Made by a program: the position numbers and the translations under genes
Source: Pelecanus crispus
Lineage: Eukaryota; Chordata; Aves; Pelecaniformes; Pelecanidae
Reading direction: 5' to 3'
DNA: 64,000 nt
Assembly: GCF_030463565.1 (NCBI RefSeq)
Contig: NC_134661.1
Location: forward strand, 6,410,542-6,474,541
Notes under the pieces: model-generated
Databases searched by the model: none
What the model was told of the DNA's origin: nothing
Seen by the model: the letters and a program-made list of their open reading frames with translations, nothing else
Part shown: piece by piece, positions 32,345 through 47,300 of the stretch
How positions within the stretch are numbered: position 1 is the first letter of the stretch
Layout of the letters: every line of letters begins with the position of its first letter

Positions 32345-35300
32345 ATGCTCGGTTGTTTGGCCAGGGGCAATTTACTGGATATTCTTCAGGAGGGCTTCAC
32401 AGAGGTAAACGCATGTCCCTAGGCTCACACAGACCTTTCCGGGGCAAGGCAGCATGCTTTGGTGCAGCATCTCTCAGGAACTGTTATGTCTCCCAGTGCT
32501 TCGAGGAACAGAGAAGGAGAAAAATGAGCAAGATTTCAGGGCAGGAGAGCTGCTTACTAGCAGACAGGCATACTGGGCAGCTCAACCCGAGGTCTGCAAA
32601 TCAGCAACAGTTTTTAAAGAGTTTGTGGCTGCTTTACAGCTGGTGTTTGTTTTTAGCTCGGGTTTTTATTCTCTTCGCAGCGCTTTACTGTAGTACCAGT
32701 AAATAATGTGAACTGCGGCAACATTATGGAGCACAGTTTACTTTAGAGAATTTACTCCTCTCCTGAGTATGTGAAGTCTCTACTTCTGAAGGGTGTCAGC
32801 CTGTAAATCTGCTTTGTGGACACACGTTTCTTGGGAGAGGCTGACAAAGAGCAGGCTGGCTATTTTTTTCCCCATCTTACTCTGTAAGTTGAATCCCTAG
32901 GGGACTGAAATTCATCTTGGTCAGGAAAATGTAATTTTAAAAGTGTTCTTTATTTGCTTATTCTGCTGTTAGGGAGACTAATAAATCATCAAATAAGGAG
33001 TGAGAAGTACCAAGAAATTCCAGAGACGGGAATCCTGTAACTGCATGGGGAGTGCAGATTGCTGTTGGCTTCCCTCTTTAGGGTGCACAAAAAATTAGTT
33101 CCATTGGACTCTCTGTGGACTCAGTACAAAATGCCGGGGCAGCCAGTGCCTGGCTGTGCATCGTGCAGACCGTGCTGGAGCACGATTTCCTGTCTGTAAG
33201 CTGAAAAGGAAGGAAAATTGTGGGGGCTTGTGCTGAAACCAAACAGTGGCTGCTATTTGCTTTCTCACCTGATGGCAGGGATAGTCTCTTCATGTTTTTT
33301 ATTCTTTCTTAGAGTGCATAGCTTATTTTTGTTTGTGTTTAGTGGTTCCTCACCCTTGCAAAGCTCAGCTGTCACCTGACTGTTCTGCCTCCATGCTCCA
33401 TTCTTCACAGAAAATGAACATCGGTCCTAGGCCTAACAGCATCATGGGGAAAACAAACTGGGCATGAAACTTGAGCCTCACAACTTCACACCAGCCACAG
33501 GCCCCCTTTGATTGCTCTGCGTAACTGTGTAAATACTCCATCCCCTCCTCCACAGAGTCTCTCAGTCTCATTTTTAGCTAGCAAAGGTATTGCTTTAGCT
33601 CAAGCTTACACTTCTTGTGCTCGAGGGCAGCAGATCCTTCTCTGGCATAAGCTTATAGTAACCTGTATATTAATAACATAATTAATAACAGGAGCAAAGA
33701 ATAGTTTTACATTCAGTGCTAGCCCCACCCTCACTGTCTGGTTTTACCCACAGACTGCTCAGCTGTGGAAAAAAAGTCCCTCTCCCACCATAAAAACAGA
33801 TTCGCTCTCATGTTTCCCAATTGGAATCTCTCTGCCACATCACATGCTTCACATCATAACAGAAGTAAAATTCAAATCAATTTTGCAAGTGCAGAACCTA
33901 TGGTATAGAGAGATTAAGTGACTTGCCAAGGATATGCATCACATCACAGACACAGCTGGAAATGAGAAGAAACCCTGTAATTCCATGCCTTCTGTTTTGA
34001 TCTACCAACTGTACTTCCTCCCCTATCTCTTTGTACCTTAGGTGTTTATTTATAGAAGTCCCTGAATCTGAAAGTGTCCCAAGGTGTCTGAGCCCAACAC
34101 AGCACTGATGTTAGAAGGCTGGAAGTGAGTGGCTACTAAACCTAATGTTTGGGTATATAAACAGATTCAAGATAGAAAGTCGGACTTAATTTAACACAAG
34201 CAGTGAATTGGGGTATTGCAGGAATTGCCTTGCAGACTCAGTATCTGTTCTTTTGATAGAGCATCTTTTCTGGCCTGGTGGCTCTTTTGGTGACTAGATA
34301 CTTTGAAATACAAGGATGTACTTTCCAAATCTGTGCATTAACATACACAAGTAAGTTGCTAGCAAGCTCCTAGGTGTATGTGCAGAGCTCAGGTGCAACC
34401 CAACACCTGCTTGGGACCTAGAGGCCAGGCATAGTTCCAGTTTCTCTAGGGATATTCATTGTGTGTATTTATCTTGCACCTTTGGTCGATAAACCATGCC
34501 TGCAAAGTTATCCAACACAGCCAAGATGCTACAGGCAAGTTTCTTTTGTTCCTTTGCATTCTTTTCCCTCTCTGTCCATCCTGCTGGCTGAGAGCCACCC
34601 GATCAGCCTTATTGTCTTGTGAGCGGGCATGGAGAATGCAGCATAGTTGCCCCTTCTGCAGCTAATGCCTGTTCTGCTTCACAGATCATCTGTTAGACTG
34701 ATGCTCTCTCCATGATGAACATAATCACAGATTGCTAAAGGGGCCCTATAAATTGCAAGTTCAGGCCAGTGTATTTCTCTTGGCTTTCAGAGTCCCTGGC
34801 CAAAGTATGTTGTGGACAGTGTCACCTGCAGACATCCAAAGCAGGATGACTTTTGTTTAATGTTGAAATGCAGTGAACTCCCCTGTCGGCATCTTGCAGC
34901 TCCTGCCCCTCTCTCATTAATAGACTACCCTGCCTTGAAGGTGTTTCCCTGTTTATTGAGACTTACCCTGCTCTGAGGCAGCTAAATAATTCAATCTCAC
35001 AGCTGGATCGTGGCATGGGAATGTATGGCTGCTAAAAGCAGTAGTTTATAATGCAAGGAAACCATAGAGGGCATGGTCTCCTCTGTGGTGACTCTGCCCA
35101 CGTGGCCTCAGCTTGTTCGCTCTCCTTGAAGAAATGCAGTTTATTTGAGATACGTGCTCACACTTCTGTCAGTTCTTTAAAACAGATGGGGCACACAGAA
35201 ATGTGTCAGATATGGGCCTGACAGCTCCAAGACATTAATGTGTCTGTATTTTAACAATAATATACCTTCTCATTTTCAAGTCAGATCATTTCCTCTGTCA

Positions 35301-38300
35301 ATCTTAATTATGTAGTTGCTTGTGTGCAGTGAGTCATTTGAAATGGCTATTTTTTCCCTCTGAGATTATGTTGAACAACCAGCCTGGGACTGGCTCCTCT
35401 CCAGAGAGTGAAATGGCAGTGAATTTTCAAGAGCCCAAGCGGACGGTGTTTTGAAATCAAGGTCTTCCAACAGCAGCAAAGTGAAGTGCAAGGTTACTGC
35501 ATAAGGCTCTGTCTGCGTGTGGAAATACCTACACATTTTGCTATGTGAGAACTGCTAATCCTCAGCCGTATGCACACAGGAAGTGGTGCAGTGCAGGCAG
35601 GGCGCTGTGTTCTCTCCCTAGTAGGCTGCTCATTGCCTGCCCCCTCACCAAGTGCTTCATGTAATATTTTTCCTTGAGTAGTAGGTTCTTAGCTGGGTGG
35701 CATCTGCAGTAGGTATTTCCTGGATTTCCCACACATACAGTCTGTCTACCTCGCTCTTCAAGGTTTGCTGTATCTGCTGGTGGACTTGAGCTGATGAGAT
35801 GGCATCCTGTCCGTGAGATCTGAATCCTTGGCTGTGGGAGATGACCTGGGTTTCGTTTTGGTTTGCTTTTCTGGTTGAAGTAATTTTCTGGCAGCATAGA
35901 CTTGCTACTGTCTTGTTCTGGCAGCCATTCTGTTCCTCTTGGAGTAACATGCATGATCTGTGATAAAAATGTCTTTGCTGCTGTGATCTTAGCAGAAGAA
36001 TCTTGCACTCACCCTCTCCTTGCAATGAGTGCTATTTATAGCTAATAGGATTCACTATGAAGAGAGCTGTTTTGACTCCTGTCTCCCTTGTCCAGTTCAG
36101 CCCATTAGGACCGGCCGATAACTAAATTCTCCCTGTAGTACCAAATACCTCAGAGCCTGGGTTTCACTAAATACATTAAGCTTTATCGAGATGTTGCTGT
36201 TTTCCACACAGTAGTGCCAAGTCTCATTTCACATCAGCTTTGTTTTGGTATGAGTCCACTAGTATTTTACATCTGCTCCACACTGTTAAAGCGTATGGTC
36301 AGGCACACTTGTTTAAGGCTTGGCCAGAGTGAGAAAGGCTGGGATCTGAAGAACCATGTGAACCTTGGCAGCTTGCCTGTCTGGTCTGCAAGAGACTGCA
36401 TTCTAACGCTGGTAAGCCTGAAGTACAGACATCAGAAAACACAGCTGGGGCTTCCCACACCTGGATTTACGTGGAGATGTATTTTAGCAGACAATTGCTT
36501 GCCCTAGCAGGAATTCTTACCCATTTTTCCCAAAGCCCTTGTGCCTGGCCAGCAATAGGACTATTGGCAAGGGCAGGTATCTGCTGTTATATAGGATTAG
36601 GGGTTGAGCAGTTAGGATTCAATCCCTACCTGAGGTTTACTGTATGTCTAAGTGAGGCTATTACTTGGTTGCATAGCAGTGGCTGTCCTTTGGCAGGGTG
36701 TATTACAGTGCATTTGCACAGTAACAGTCAAAGATTTATTGTTATCAAAGCATTTTATAGGGAACATAAACATCAGTACAGCTGCTTTATAGCTAGAAAC
36801 TGAGGCACACAGAGGTAAAGTGGGCTGCCAAATTCACAGCGAGTCATTGGCAGAATGAGGAATAGTCTGTGTCCTAAATGTGCCTTTAGTGCCCTTCATC
36901 CTGGACCAGCCAACCTCACTGGGTGTCACTTCCCATTTTCTTCATATGAAAGGTCTTGCTTGCAAAAAGCACTGTTCAGTCATACTGTGTGCTCAGTCTC
37001 TTCACAAAGCTTCTTTTCCCTGTCTGTACAGGGCTAGTGACTACATTCTGCTAAATAAGGAACAATGCTCCTTTTCTTTCCTGAAGCATCAGGGGATGTC
37101 TCAGTGCAACTTATTTTGACAGACCTTAGACTTTGTTTGGGTGTAGTGGAACCATTTGATAATTCAGGGTGAATCATGTACTCCAAAGTACTGGCAGTTT
37201 ACAGTAAAAGATCTCTTGTGGCTCAGCTTTTTGCCTGTATGCTTGCATAGAAACACTACCTGTGAGAGAAAAGGGCCTCGAAATACCAGATTGGGGAAAA
37301 TGCAGAGGCACTAAAACATCTTGCAAAAGTGCCAGAAACTATCCCTAAAGCAGCAGTCTGGCTTCAAATGGCAGTGACATTTTGGGGTGTGCATGTCTGA
37401 CTGTTGATTCAAAGGAATAGATCCTAGCAAGATTTGTTTTGCATGACTTCCTATCTGGTAGACTTCTGGAGTAGTTGCTGCCTGCAATGATAGTGAATTT
37501 GTTTAAGGAACGCATACCATCTTCAGATTTCTGAACATGAAAAGGGTGCAAGAACTGCCACTGTGGGTGTGGAAGGTATAGTGAGTAATCACAGGGTTTT
37601 TACCAACAGGAGGTTGGAGTTAAAGGAGGTATAGGTAGAAAACAGATTAATTGCAGGGAGAATGCTTGTGTGTGGTGTATGAAAGTGACAGGCAAAATTA
37701 CTGTTTAAAGAAAGCACACTTAGATGCCACTCACAAAAATACCCCTATCTGGCAGATGAGTGGCACAAGTGAGATCACTGTCTGAAGCAAGGATATGTCT
37801 TGGCAAAAGATCAATAGAAGGAAAAGGCTTCTTATATTAAAAGGGAAAATGAAATCATCAGGCTTTTGTTCTGCACAAATTAAATAACTCTTTGGTTCTA
37901 CAGAGATAAAAAACTGTCAGACATGCATTTCTTGCCATTTGCCCACCTAGGCCCAGTTTCTTGGGAAGAGACTTAAGGTTAGTTATTATTAGGTTGCAAC
38001 AAACTACTGAGCATAACTGTCTTTCAGACATGAGTGGTGCTGCTGGCTCCATGAGCTGTTTAAAGAGATCTTATATTTGCATCTACTAAGCTCTTCCAAA
38101 TGCATTCTAAAATGCAACATTACATTAATAAAATACCAGTATATATAAGCACAGGTAAGAATTACTTCATCCTGTACTGAAAGTTGTATGTCTCTGGAAT
38201 GGAGCATGACAGCTATTGGCTGTGCAACAAGAAGTAAAAATCAAAGTGGTAGAAAGAATTTAGCAAGTTTGAATGGAATTGGGCCTTGCTGTTTAACACT

Positions 38301-41300
38301 TAAGCTCTCCCTGTTAATGGGTAAAGGACTGTGAAAGATGTGGAAAACTTTGCAGTCAAAAATTATGTGTCCTGCCGGATGGCTGGGCACTCTGGAAATT
38401 CTTGCTATTGTTTGCATTCAGGTAAGATGTGAAATACACCTTCAGCTCTAAACTTTATCCTTCGCAGACCTTCCAGAACTTGAGCTGGCATCTGAAGTCT
38501 GCCAGTGAGCTGCTGTCTTAGTAGAATAGACACTTGTTCCCCTCCCAGTAACAAGTGGTAGTTTAGCCAGTATGCCACAGTCATTTCAACCCAGCAGTAC
38601 TGCCAGGATTTGAGCAAAAAACTGCTGCTCTTCTCCCTCTGGAGACAAAGACAGTGTTCTCCCCATCCTGACATTCTGAATGAAGGTCAGAATCAGTTCT
38701 TGTGTGAGATCTGTGTTTAGGAAGCTGCGTACAGAGAGGAGGATTTAATTCTTTACATTTGTTCTGAACACCCAGGATGACAGGAATGTCTCTAAAGTAT
38801 TTCTAAAGATCTGGCCAAAGCATTCTAAAGTTGCAGGCACTTGCTTTCTAAAATCTTTGCACAGACCTGAAGAGTTGATGAATGGTAGTCAGACTCAGTG
38901 GTTTCAAAAATGTTGTCTGGACTAGAACATCAGAAAGCCTGGCCTTTATATTCTTGAATCTGGCTAGAGAAACAGGTGGCTACTGCTTGTGGTAAATTCA
39001 CTGAACCAAAGAAACAGTTTATATTAAGATAAGGAAAATCCAACTGAGTGTGCCTGGAACATAGCACGGGTTAAGGGCATTGTTTGGCTGCTCCTCCCAA
39101 AGGTTTGTGCTGCTTGACTCTTCGAAATTGACCTTAGAAGTTATAGAAAACGTGCTGGCTAGAATTTCATCGAGACTTCAGGATAATCCTTCTTTCTGGG
39201 ACTCAGCAGATCAGTGAAGAATCCTTGTCCAGACATGTTAGGGTGTTGGAAATGTCCGTGTTTTCACTCAGATACGGGTGAAGGGTTAAGGAACTCTTGG
39301 TCTTTTGCAGCTCACACACTATTTCTGTCTCCTGGTGTGCACCAGATTGCACGGGTGCCGCCTTTTCCAAACTGTGTTGCTGTACTGAGGCGTCTCCTGT
39401 GCTTGAGACAGGCTGTTTATAGAAGATTTGGAAAATACACATCAGACCAAAAGTTATTTTGAATTAAATTACACCTCCTGCTTTAAAGTAAAAGTTTTAT
39501 GAAAGAGGAGTCCTGTGGGTGCCTATGGTCGTTCTGGCATCATTCTGGTCGTAATTGGGTGGTTTTCACTGTTGGATGCATCAGGAGCTATCTCAATACA
39601 TGAAACAGCCTGAATCACATTTAAGCTGCAATTCTGAGAAAAAAAAATCTGCTGGCTTTGAGAGCAGAGAGAAACATTTTCCTTGCTTGTGAGTTTTTAT
39701 TTTCTGCTTCTACAAAGGCCTTCTCAAACAAAGACAAATCAATCTGGAGAAACACTGGATGGAAAATTACAGTTCCCATCTAATTAAGGTAATGTCAGAA
39801 AGCTTAGAAATCATACAAGGCCTTAAACATTACATCCTGATGCAATTAGGCTAGCCTTTGAGCTTTGTTGTTGCAGACTTTTGGTTCAGTGCTCTGAACA
39901 GACAAGACACTAAATGCCTTTCATACTGGGACCAACCTCATACCATGAGCACTATTATTACTGACCTCATTAGACCTGGTGCTTGGGCAGCGTCCATAGG
40001 GTATAAAGGAAAAACAGAGTAAAGATTATGAGAAACATTATTCTTCCAGGCTGATTCCCTAAATCCAACAATAAGGATAGATTCAAATTCATCAAATGAA
40101 CACAGAAAAGTAGTCTCTTCCTAGAAGCCGAGAATGTCATGGGAGCCTACTGTAACACGATAGCAAGGAGATGAGGCCCTCTGAAGGCATCTGCCTGCTA
40201 AAGAATGGGTTTGTCCAAGAATGAAGATTTGGCCAGCTTCAAAATGTGCAATACCCTAATCTCAGAAGAGGTGAAAATTAACCTCATACAGCGTAATGTA
40301 TATGTAGATGACACTGATAATAAAGGACAGAATAGCATTGTGATCTACCTATATTTACTATCAGGCAGACTGGACTGATTGATGTTTGAGAGAGGAGAAA
40401 CACAAGCCCTAAGCAGCAGGTGGTGAATTGCACTGGTTAAATGAGAATAGCAAGGACATCTACAACTGGCAGATTTGCAAGAGAGCTGCTGCTTTTCTTC
40501 CACCAGATAATGACACTTAATTGTAATTATCAGTAAGGGATTACAGCCACTGAGAAAAATGTGCTGACCCTGGAAGAGCATTTTCCTCCTGTGTATCATT
40601 GGCTGTCAACTGAAAGCACAAAGATACATGCTCCTGACCTCTACGGCTGTTTTCCGATAGCCAGTAGGTCGGAGGCACTTCTTCAGGGTATGTGCTGAAT
40701 ACGTGATCCACAGTAAAATCCTGCTCTGAGATGTGTTGGGCTTACTGAAGTGCTAACCTGTAATTTACCAGCAGAAGTGCCTGCCAGTTGGGAAATTCCT
40801 TACAACTGCAGGTAGCCCCTAGTACCTTGCTTTAAAAATCCTTTCCTGCCCTGTGAAGTCTTCTAAGGCTTCTGGAGTGACTTGTATATAAGCACCCTAC
40901 AATGATCTGCCTAGGAGCTGAAGCAATCGGGGTTCCAACTTCCTGTAGGTAAGGGAGCTACTCTTAACCATTACAAGGTACAGGTCTTTTTTTGGAACAC
41001 AAAGCTGTGTTAACATAAATAGGATTAAGCTTAATGCCACCATAATCCTAGTAACGTGTGTTCTGCATAGTAAAGCTTAGACTAGGCTAATAAGTTTTTC
41101 TTCTGAAAATTCTGGTTTTTGAAAGAAATATTGGTGCAGGAGTAGAGCAGTGTGAGCCCCATCAAGTCTAAGATTTGGCTGAACAGAAGCTTAAGCCAAA
41201 ATGCAGGGAGAAGCAGAAAACTCCCCAGTGGTCAGTGGTTGAAGAAAGACTTATTCAGCTAATTATTCAATTATTATGAAGGAAGAGAATGAGCTAGAGA

Positions 41301-44300
41301 GAACAATAGCTGTTCCCTCTGTGATTGCTCTTGGATATAGCTGTCAGCCATACCAGGTTATAAACCAGCAAGGGGAATCTCTAGGGGTTTGTTCAATCCT
41401 GTGAAGGTTGGAGGTTGTATAGGAAGCTGTAGTAGCATAGTTACAGCGTCACAGGAGTTGGTGTAATAGGTTCCACAGGGTCTTCCCCTCAACCAGAAAG
41501 ACAAAAGTTAAACAAGAGGAGTGCTAAGAATTTGAACAGCTGTCAGAGCAGGGTACCTAAGCAGGTTTGGGGGACTTCTGGGTCCAGCCTCCTAGGCAAA
41601 AAGGCTCACTCTGCATCCTTTGCTCAGTCTGGGTTGTGTTCTCCTCTTTGCTCTGCCTCTGGGGTTAGTGCCTCATTTTGCTAATTATTTAGAAGGCACA
41701 AAATGTAATGCCTACTCTGTTGTCAGGAAGCAGTGTGAAAGCACAGCAGAGACAGCCTTGGAAAAGGAAAGGAGGAGTAATTTTGAGACGTGTCATCTAC
41801 CTCCTTGTTTGTTCCCAACCTCCTTTCTCTCCTCCTTGGGATCTTGTTGACTAAGAGGAGCTGAGACCTATGTGAGACTGGATGGGGCACATGTATCGTT
41901 TGAGCTGAGATGCCTGCAGCCACAAATGGTGATGGAGCGTGTGGTTTTGGTGTATTTCTGTGGACAAGTGACAAGCAGAGGCTAGGGAGCATTTTTGTGG
42001 GGTGGAATAGGCTGTGTAGAGCTGCTGTTCTTATGGCAGAATACATCCTAGCAAATCTTTGTTTTCTCTGTGCTGGAAGTTGATACCTGGAGTACTTTCC
42101 AGAATAGATGCCATGAATGATGTCCATCCAAGTAGCAGATCATATTGCTGTGGTAGTACTTAGGGCTGTTCTGTTGTGAATTGAGATAGCTGTCTTGGGT
42201 TTTGAAACAAATGGAATTCTGAGGGAGTGAAACAAGTGTTTTACTTTGTTTGTGGGTCTGATTCATTAAACTGAATCTGTGGCTGTGGATCAAGGCCTTT
42301 GTGCTTGTGTTGGAGGTGTAGGGTTTAAGGTATGGCCCACAATGTGCTTGTTACTGCCCAGTTCATGCCAGCTGATGGGGAAGCCACAGAGAGTGGTGAA
42401 GCAAAGCATTTTTGACTCACTAGCTTAAAAATTGCTATTGGGATTTCTGCTGAGCAGCTTGGGGGCTTTGTCCCTTCATGCATTAACACCACTTTGCCAT
42501 TCTTGGGTCACTAAACTTTTGTATCTGTTATTTTCTTTGTAAGTTCAGTCACCCGCTCACCTCAGCTGTCAGAAGTAACAGCTTACTCCCGGGGTTTTTA
42601 GCTTTACAGCAATCCAAGTCTCTTGCTAAAGTCATTAGTTATTCTAGGTTTTGGATACAAAATCAGGAAATGCTGATCACTCCAACTGTCGGAACTTCTG
42701 CAGGAAAAACTTATGCTTTAGTGGGGGGGGTGGGGGGAAGCAAAACCAAACAACAAAGTAAGTCTGCTAATGAAATGTAAGTCTGCAGTATTACAGCAGC
42801 TACTGGTATGAAGTGACTTTGTAATGGTGACATCCATATTCCATTGCCTCAAAATCCTCCTTTTAATAATCATTGTTTAAAATGTAAATGTGCTGGGATT
42901 TAGGAGTTACTTTTTTTTTTCCTAAGAATAACAATGTCAACCTTCTCATGCTTTTAAGAGAGAGAGACTAAAAGTTTGCCAAAAATGCTTTCTTATGAAT
43001 GCATGAAGAATGTTCAGAGAAAAAATAGAAAACAAACTGCTTAGCGAAAGGATCTGTTTTTCCTTCAAGTGAAAACAGAAGTGTCTGAATGGAAGAACCA
43101 TATAGACTCCTATAAAAATGGCAAATTTTCTGTAGGCTGGAAGGGTCTGTGCCCTTGTGGAATTAGTACAAGGTAACAGTTTAGAACTTTGTAAAATGAT
43201 TTGAAAAATGACAACAAGGTAGTAAACACTACTGTGATAAGATTATTTCCCTAAATTACCTGGACTTCAGATGCAGTTTTCATGCTGCAACCCTATTCGG
43301 TACATCTTTACTTATGAATCTAGATATTTCTATGATGATGCCATATTACTATAAACAAACCTACCTCTTTTCTCTGGTACTTGTTTGAATAAATTAAAGC
43401 TTTATTGAATCTGTGTAATAGAAGGCTTGTGGTGGCTCTGGCTCTGGCATTAGACTGTTGTGAGACTGAACCTCAGTGCCCACATGATCAGTTAAAATAC
43501 AATTGCAAGAGGTGGGGGTGCTTTTTGCAGCTGGCAAGAGTTACCACTGCCATTCTGAAAATCAGCACAGGATCATCAACTTGTGCAAGAGAGAGAGAGA
43601 AGGTCAAGGCTCGTTGATTTTCCACAGTGCCCAGTCGCATTAAGTAGAAAATAAAGACCTCTGAAATTGGGCAGGCAAAACTGACATTCATCATTGCCAT
43701 TAGAGCCGAGGAAGAGCATGCAGATCCAATCCACATGACAGGCTAAGTCTGTTCCAGCAAGCATGCATCAGACCTGCCACTTCTGCTTCCTTTTTTCAAA
43801 AGCCATCAGGCAGTTCCCCAAGCTCATCTCCTCTATTCTGCTCTCCAGCTCTCTGCTGAGTGAGCAGAACTGATTGAATACAGGTCCAGTCACCTTTCTG
43901 AACCAGCAGACCGAACCATGGTGTGACTAAAGTTGGATTTCCTATGTCAGGATAATTAAGAGTGAAGCTGTGATCAGATTGTGACTTCGATGGGCTGTAA
44001 AAGCATAAACTCTGACTCACATTGCTGAGATAATATGGAATGGAGACTTGAAACCTGCTGCATTGGCAGAATAATGGGAAGCTTAGTGAAAAGGGAGGTA
44101 ATCCCATAAATGGATCAGTTTGTTTACCCTCCATGTACCACACCAACCCTGCCCAAAGGGATTTCAGTGTTACCAGTGCTCCTGCTAGCTATGGAACTGC
44201 TACTGAGAGGGGGATGGAAAGGGGAATCTGCTCTTTGCATCTCAGTCACTTATGCCAGATGGGTTCTCACACAGACCGGAAGCCTGAGTTTCAATTTCCC

Positions 44301-47300
44301 TGGTCTTCCATTCAGTGTGACCTGCTGGAAAGGCAGTGCTCCTTGCTCTCAGGTCTTGCAGGTGTTAAGTGCTGTGGCAAGCCAGCTTCCACATGTGCAG
44401 AAATAGAAATTGGGCCATTACAAATGCTGATGCAGCTCCAAGGAAATGGAGGAAGGGGGCTGTACAACAGGGTGTCTCTTTCCAGTTGCGTGAACTGTTG
44501 CAAATGAGCCATGCTGGGCATGTTAAGGAGGGAGGCTGTTGCCTCTTCCAGGAAATCTATCCTGGTTGTTTCTTTTGGTAGATGGCATAGTTTAATGGAA
44601 AATAACACAGGGTTTCTTGCTTCTGCATTGTGGGTTTTTTACTTTGATATATGGAAGAAAATAGTGTGGATGGGACACTAAATGCTGTGAGTGAACCAAT
44701 TCTGGCACCAGAAATGAGGGGGTGACAGCATTGGTTTGGCACCAACCTAGATTAAATGTAATGTAAAGCGCTCTTCTCAGCTGTGCTTAGATCATGAGTC
44801 CTGTCCTGCTGCCTGCTTGCTCTTCCTCTCCTGGCGTGGAGTGAGCTGCACCACAGTGTGCAGTGATGTCAGTTAGGGCTCAGCAGGCTTTGAGATGAAA
44901 CCATTGGTGTTTGTTTTCAAGGCCAAAGACAGTGAGATCTGTGAAGATGAAAGAGAAAAGTGAGAGCTATGCAACTTCCCCCCGAAACTGCAATGACATG
45001 CAAACATTTTGTTTTCTGTTTTCAGCAACAACTACAGGCGTATGTGGCCTGGGTGAATTCCCAGCTGAAGAAGCAGCCAACAATAAAGCCAGTCCAAGAC
45101 CTGAGACAAGATCTCCGAGATGGAGTCATTCTTGCTTTGCTCATTGAGATTGTAGGTCAGTAATGCCATATGGCACTATTTTTCATCTTGCAGTTGTTGA
45201 TCTTGTGTAGAAGAGGCTGGTCTTGGCTCTGACATCTGTCAGGCATACTGGCAGATATTAATGACTGTGTCAGAGCTTGCAGGGAGGGGTGGGAAGGAGT
45301 GACTTTAAAAGAAAACAGTCATAAAGCAAATCATAAATGTGATTCTATTAAAGTCCTTATGTTATAGCAGACGGTTACAACAGATGTGCTAAAACTTGTC
45401 AGGGACCATATTAACTCCCACAAGGCTGGAATGGAGTTATGAAAGGATTTACCTTGTAGAGGAATGGTGTTAGTGTGTGGCATTTTTGGAAGAGTGATCT
45501 GCTTGCTGAGATCCTCCCTTCTTCCTGGGCTCAACTTCACCCCCAAATTCTCTACCTCCTCCCCCTGTGCAACAGTTAGTTCATTACGCATTGTCTCTGG
45601 TGCTCCTTCCTCCTCGCACTCTTCCCCTGCTCCAGAGTGAGGTCCCACACATGGGAGACAGTCCTCCATGAAGTTCTCCAACACGGGTCCTTCCCACAGG
45701 CTGCAGTTCTTCACAAACTGCTCCAGCACAGGTCCTTTCCACAGGCTGCAGTCCTTCAGGAACAGACTGCTCCAGCATGGGTCCCCCATGGGGTCACAGG
45801 TCCCGCCAGCAAACCTGCTCCAGCGTGGGCTCCTCTCTCCACAGGTCCTGCCAGGAGCCTGCTCCAGTGTGGGGTCTCCATGGGGTCACAGCCTCCTTTG
45901 GGGCACATCCACCTGCTCTGGTGTGGGGTCCTCCATGGGCTGCAGGTGGATATCTGCTCCACCATGCACCTCCATGGGCTGCTTCACCATGGTCTTCACC
46001 ACAGGCTGCAGGGGAGCCTCTGCTCTGGTGCCTGGAGTACCTTCTCCACCTCCTTCACTGACCTTGGTGTCTGCATAGTTGTTCCTCTCACATAGTCTCA
46101 CTCCTCTCTCCTGGCTGCTGTTGTGCAGCAGTTTTTACCCCTTCTAAAATACGTTATCACAGAGGCGCTGCCAACATCGCTGATTGGCTCAGCCTTGGCC
46201 AGTGGTGGGTCTGTCTTGGAGCCGGCTGGCATTGGCTGTGTCAGACATGGGGGAAGCTTCTGGCATCTTCTCACAGAAGCCACCCCTGTAGCCCTCCCTG
46301 CTGCCAAAACCTTGCCACGCAAACCCAATACAGTCTCCAGCCTAGTTTATTCCCGGTACTGGATACCTTAGAAGCAGGACAAGAAGCCATGCATGCCTCT
46401 TGAAGTACCCAGACAAGACATAAGATCAGGCCTGACACCTATAGCAATTCCTGTGACAGCACCAAGTGGTTCAGTTCTTCTCTAATAAAGTTTTTTCACT
46501 CCTGTAGCTGGTGAGAAGTTGAATGGCATTCAGGTCAACCCCACCAGCCAGCAGGAGATGAGGGAAAATGTGGAGAAAGTCTTACAGTTCGTGGCATCAA
46601 AAAAGATCCGCATGCATCAGACATCAGCAAAAGGTATGTGCCCCTGGCAGTTGCCACAGATGATTCTGTCCATTGAAGGCCTGTTTCTGTCTTTGTTTCA
46701 TATCAAACGGGTAATGTATTGGTTTGTGGGGGAGTTTGGGTTTTTTTCCTCCTGTAGTTTAGTAACAGGTTTGGGGTTGAATGATACTGCGTTCTTGACT
46801 GCTTTTGGTAGCAGCACAGTGCACAGAAACAAAAGTGCCTTTTCTCCTGCTATTGAGCAGTCAGAAGATCAAGTGATGGTGTAATGAGGAATACAGACTC
46901 AGAATCTTTCACTAAAAGGACATCTAAACCTGCTACTGTGAAATGAGACATGGGAAAAGTATTTCTGGTCCGTTGGAAGCCTGTGATACTGTTTCGCATG
47001 GCCTGTAAATAGGGAGACCCAATATGCAAAATCACAAGTCTATGGCATGGTTTAGTCAGATATCACAAGGATTGCTGGTGTGTATGTGTAGATCTAGGGG
47101 GTAGAAGACGGGCCCTGATCCTTACTGCTTGCTGACTGTACTGGGAGGGGATACAATTCTGATTATCTGTGGCCCTTCAGATGAGAATGGGGAAGAATGC
47201 TGAGATGGACTACATGGAGTGCATGACCCTTGTTGTTAGCAGAAGAGTACAAGCTGTTGGTTTATAGGCCTTGGTGAGAGGCTTAGAATTTAAATATAGA

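Noticed and set aside
35562-36025. Two overlapping minus-strand frames of 122 and 148 codons in DIXDC1 intron 1
   Set aside because: The two different frames cover the same bases, neither resembles a known protein, and no promoter or splice context supports either.
45331-46101. Several open frames of 70-152 codons in DIXDC1 intron 2
   Set aside because: They lie wholly or largely within the antisense LTR fossil, a known source of false bird proteins.
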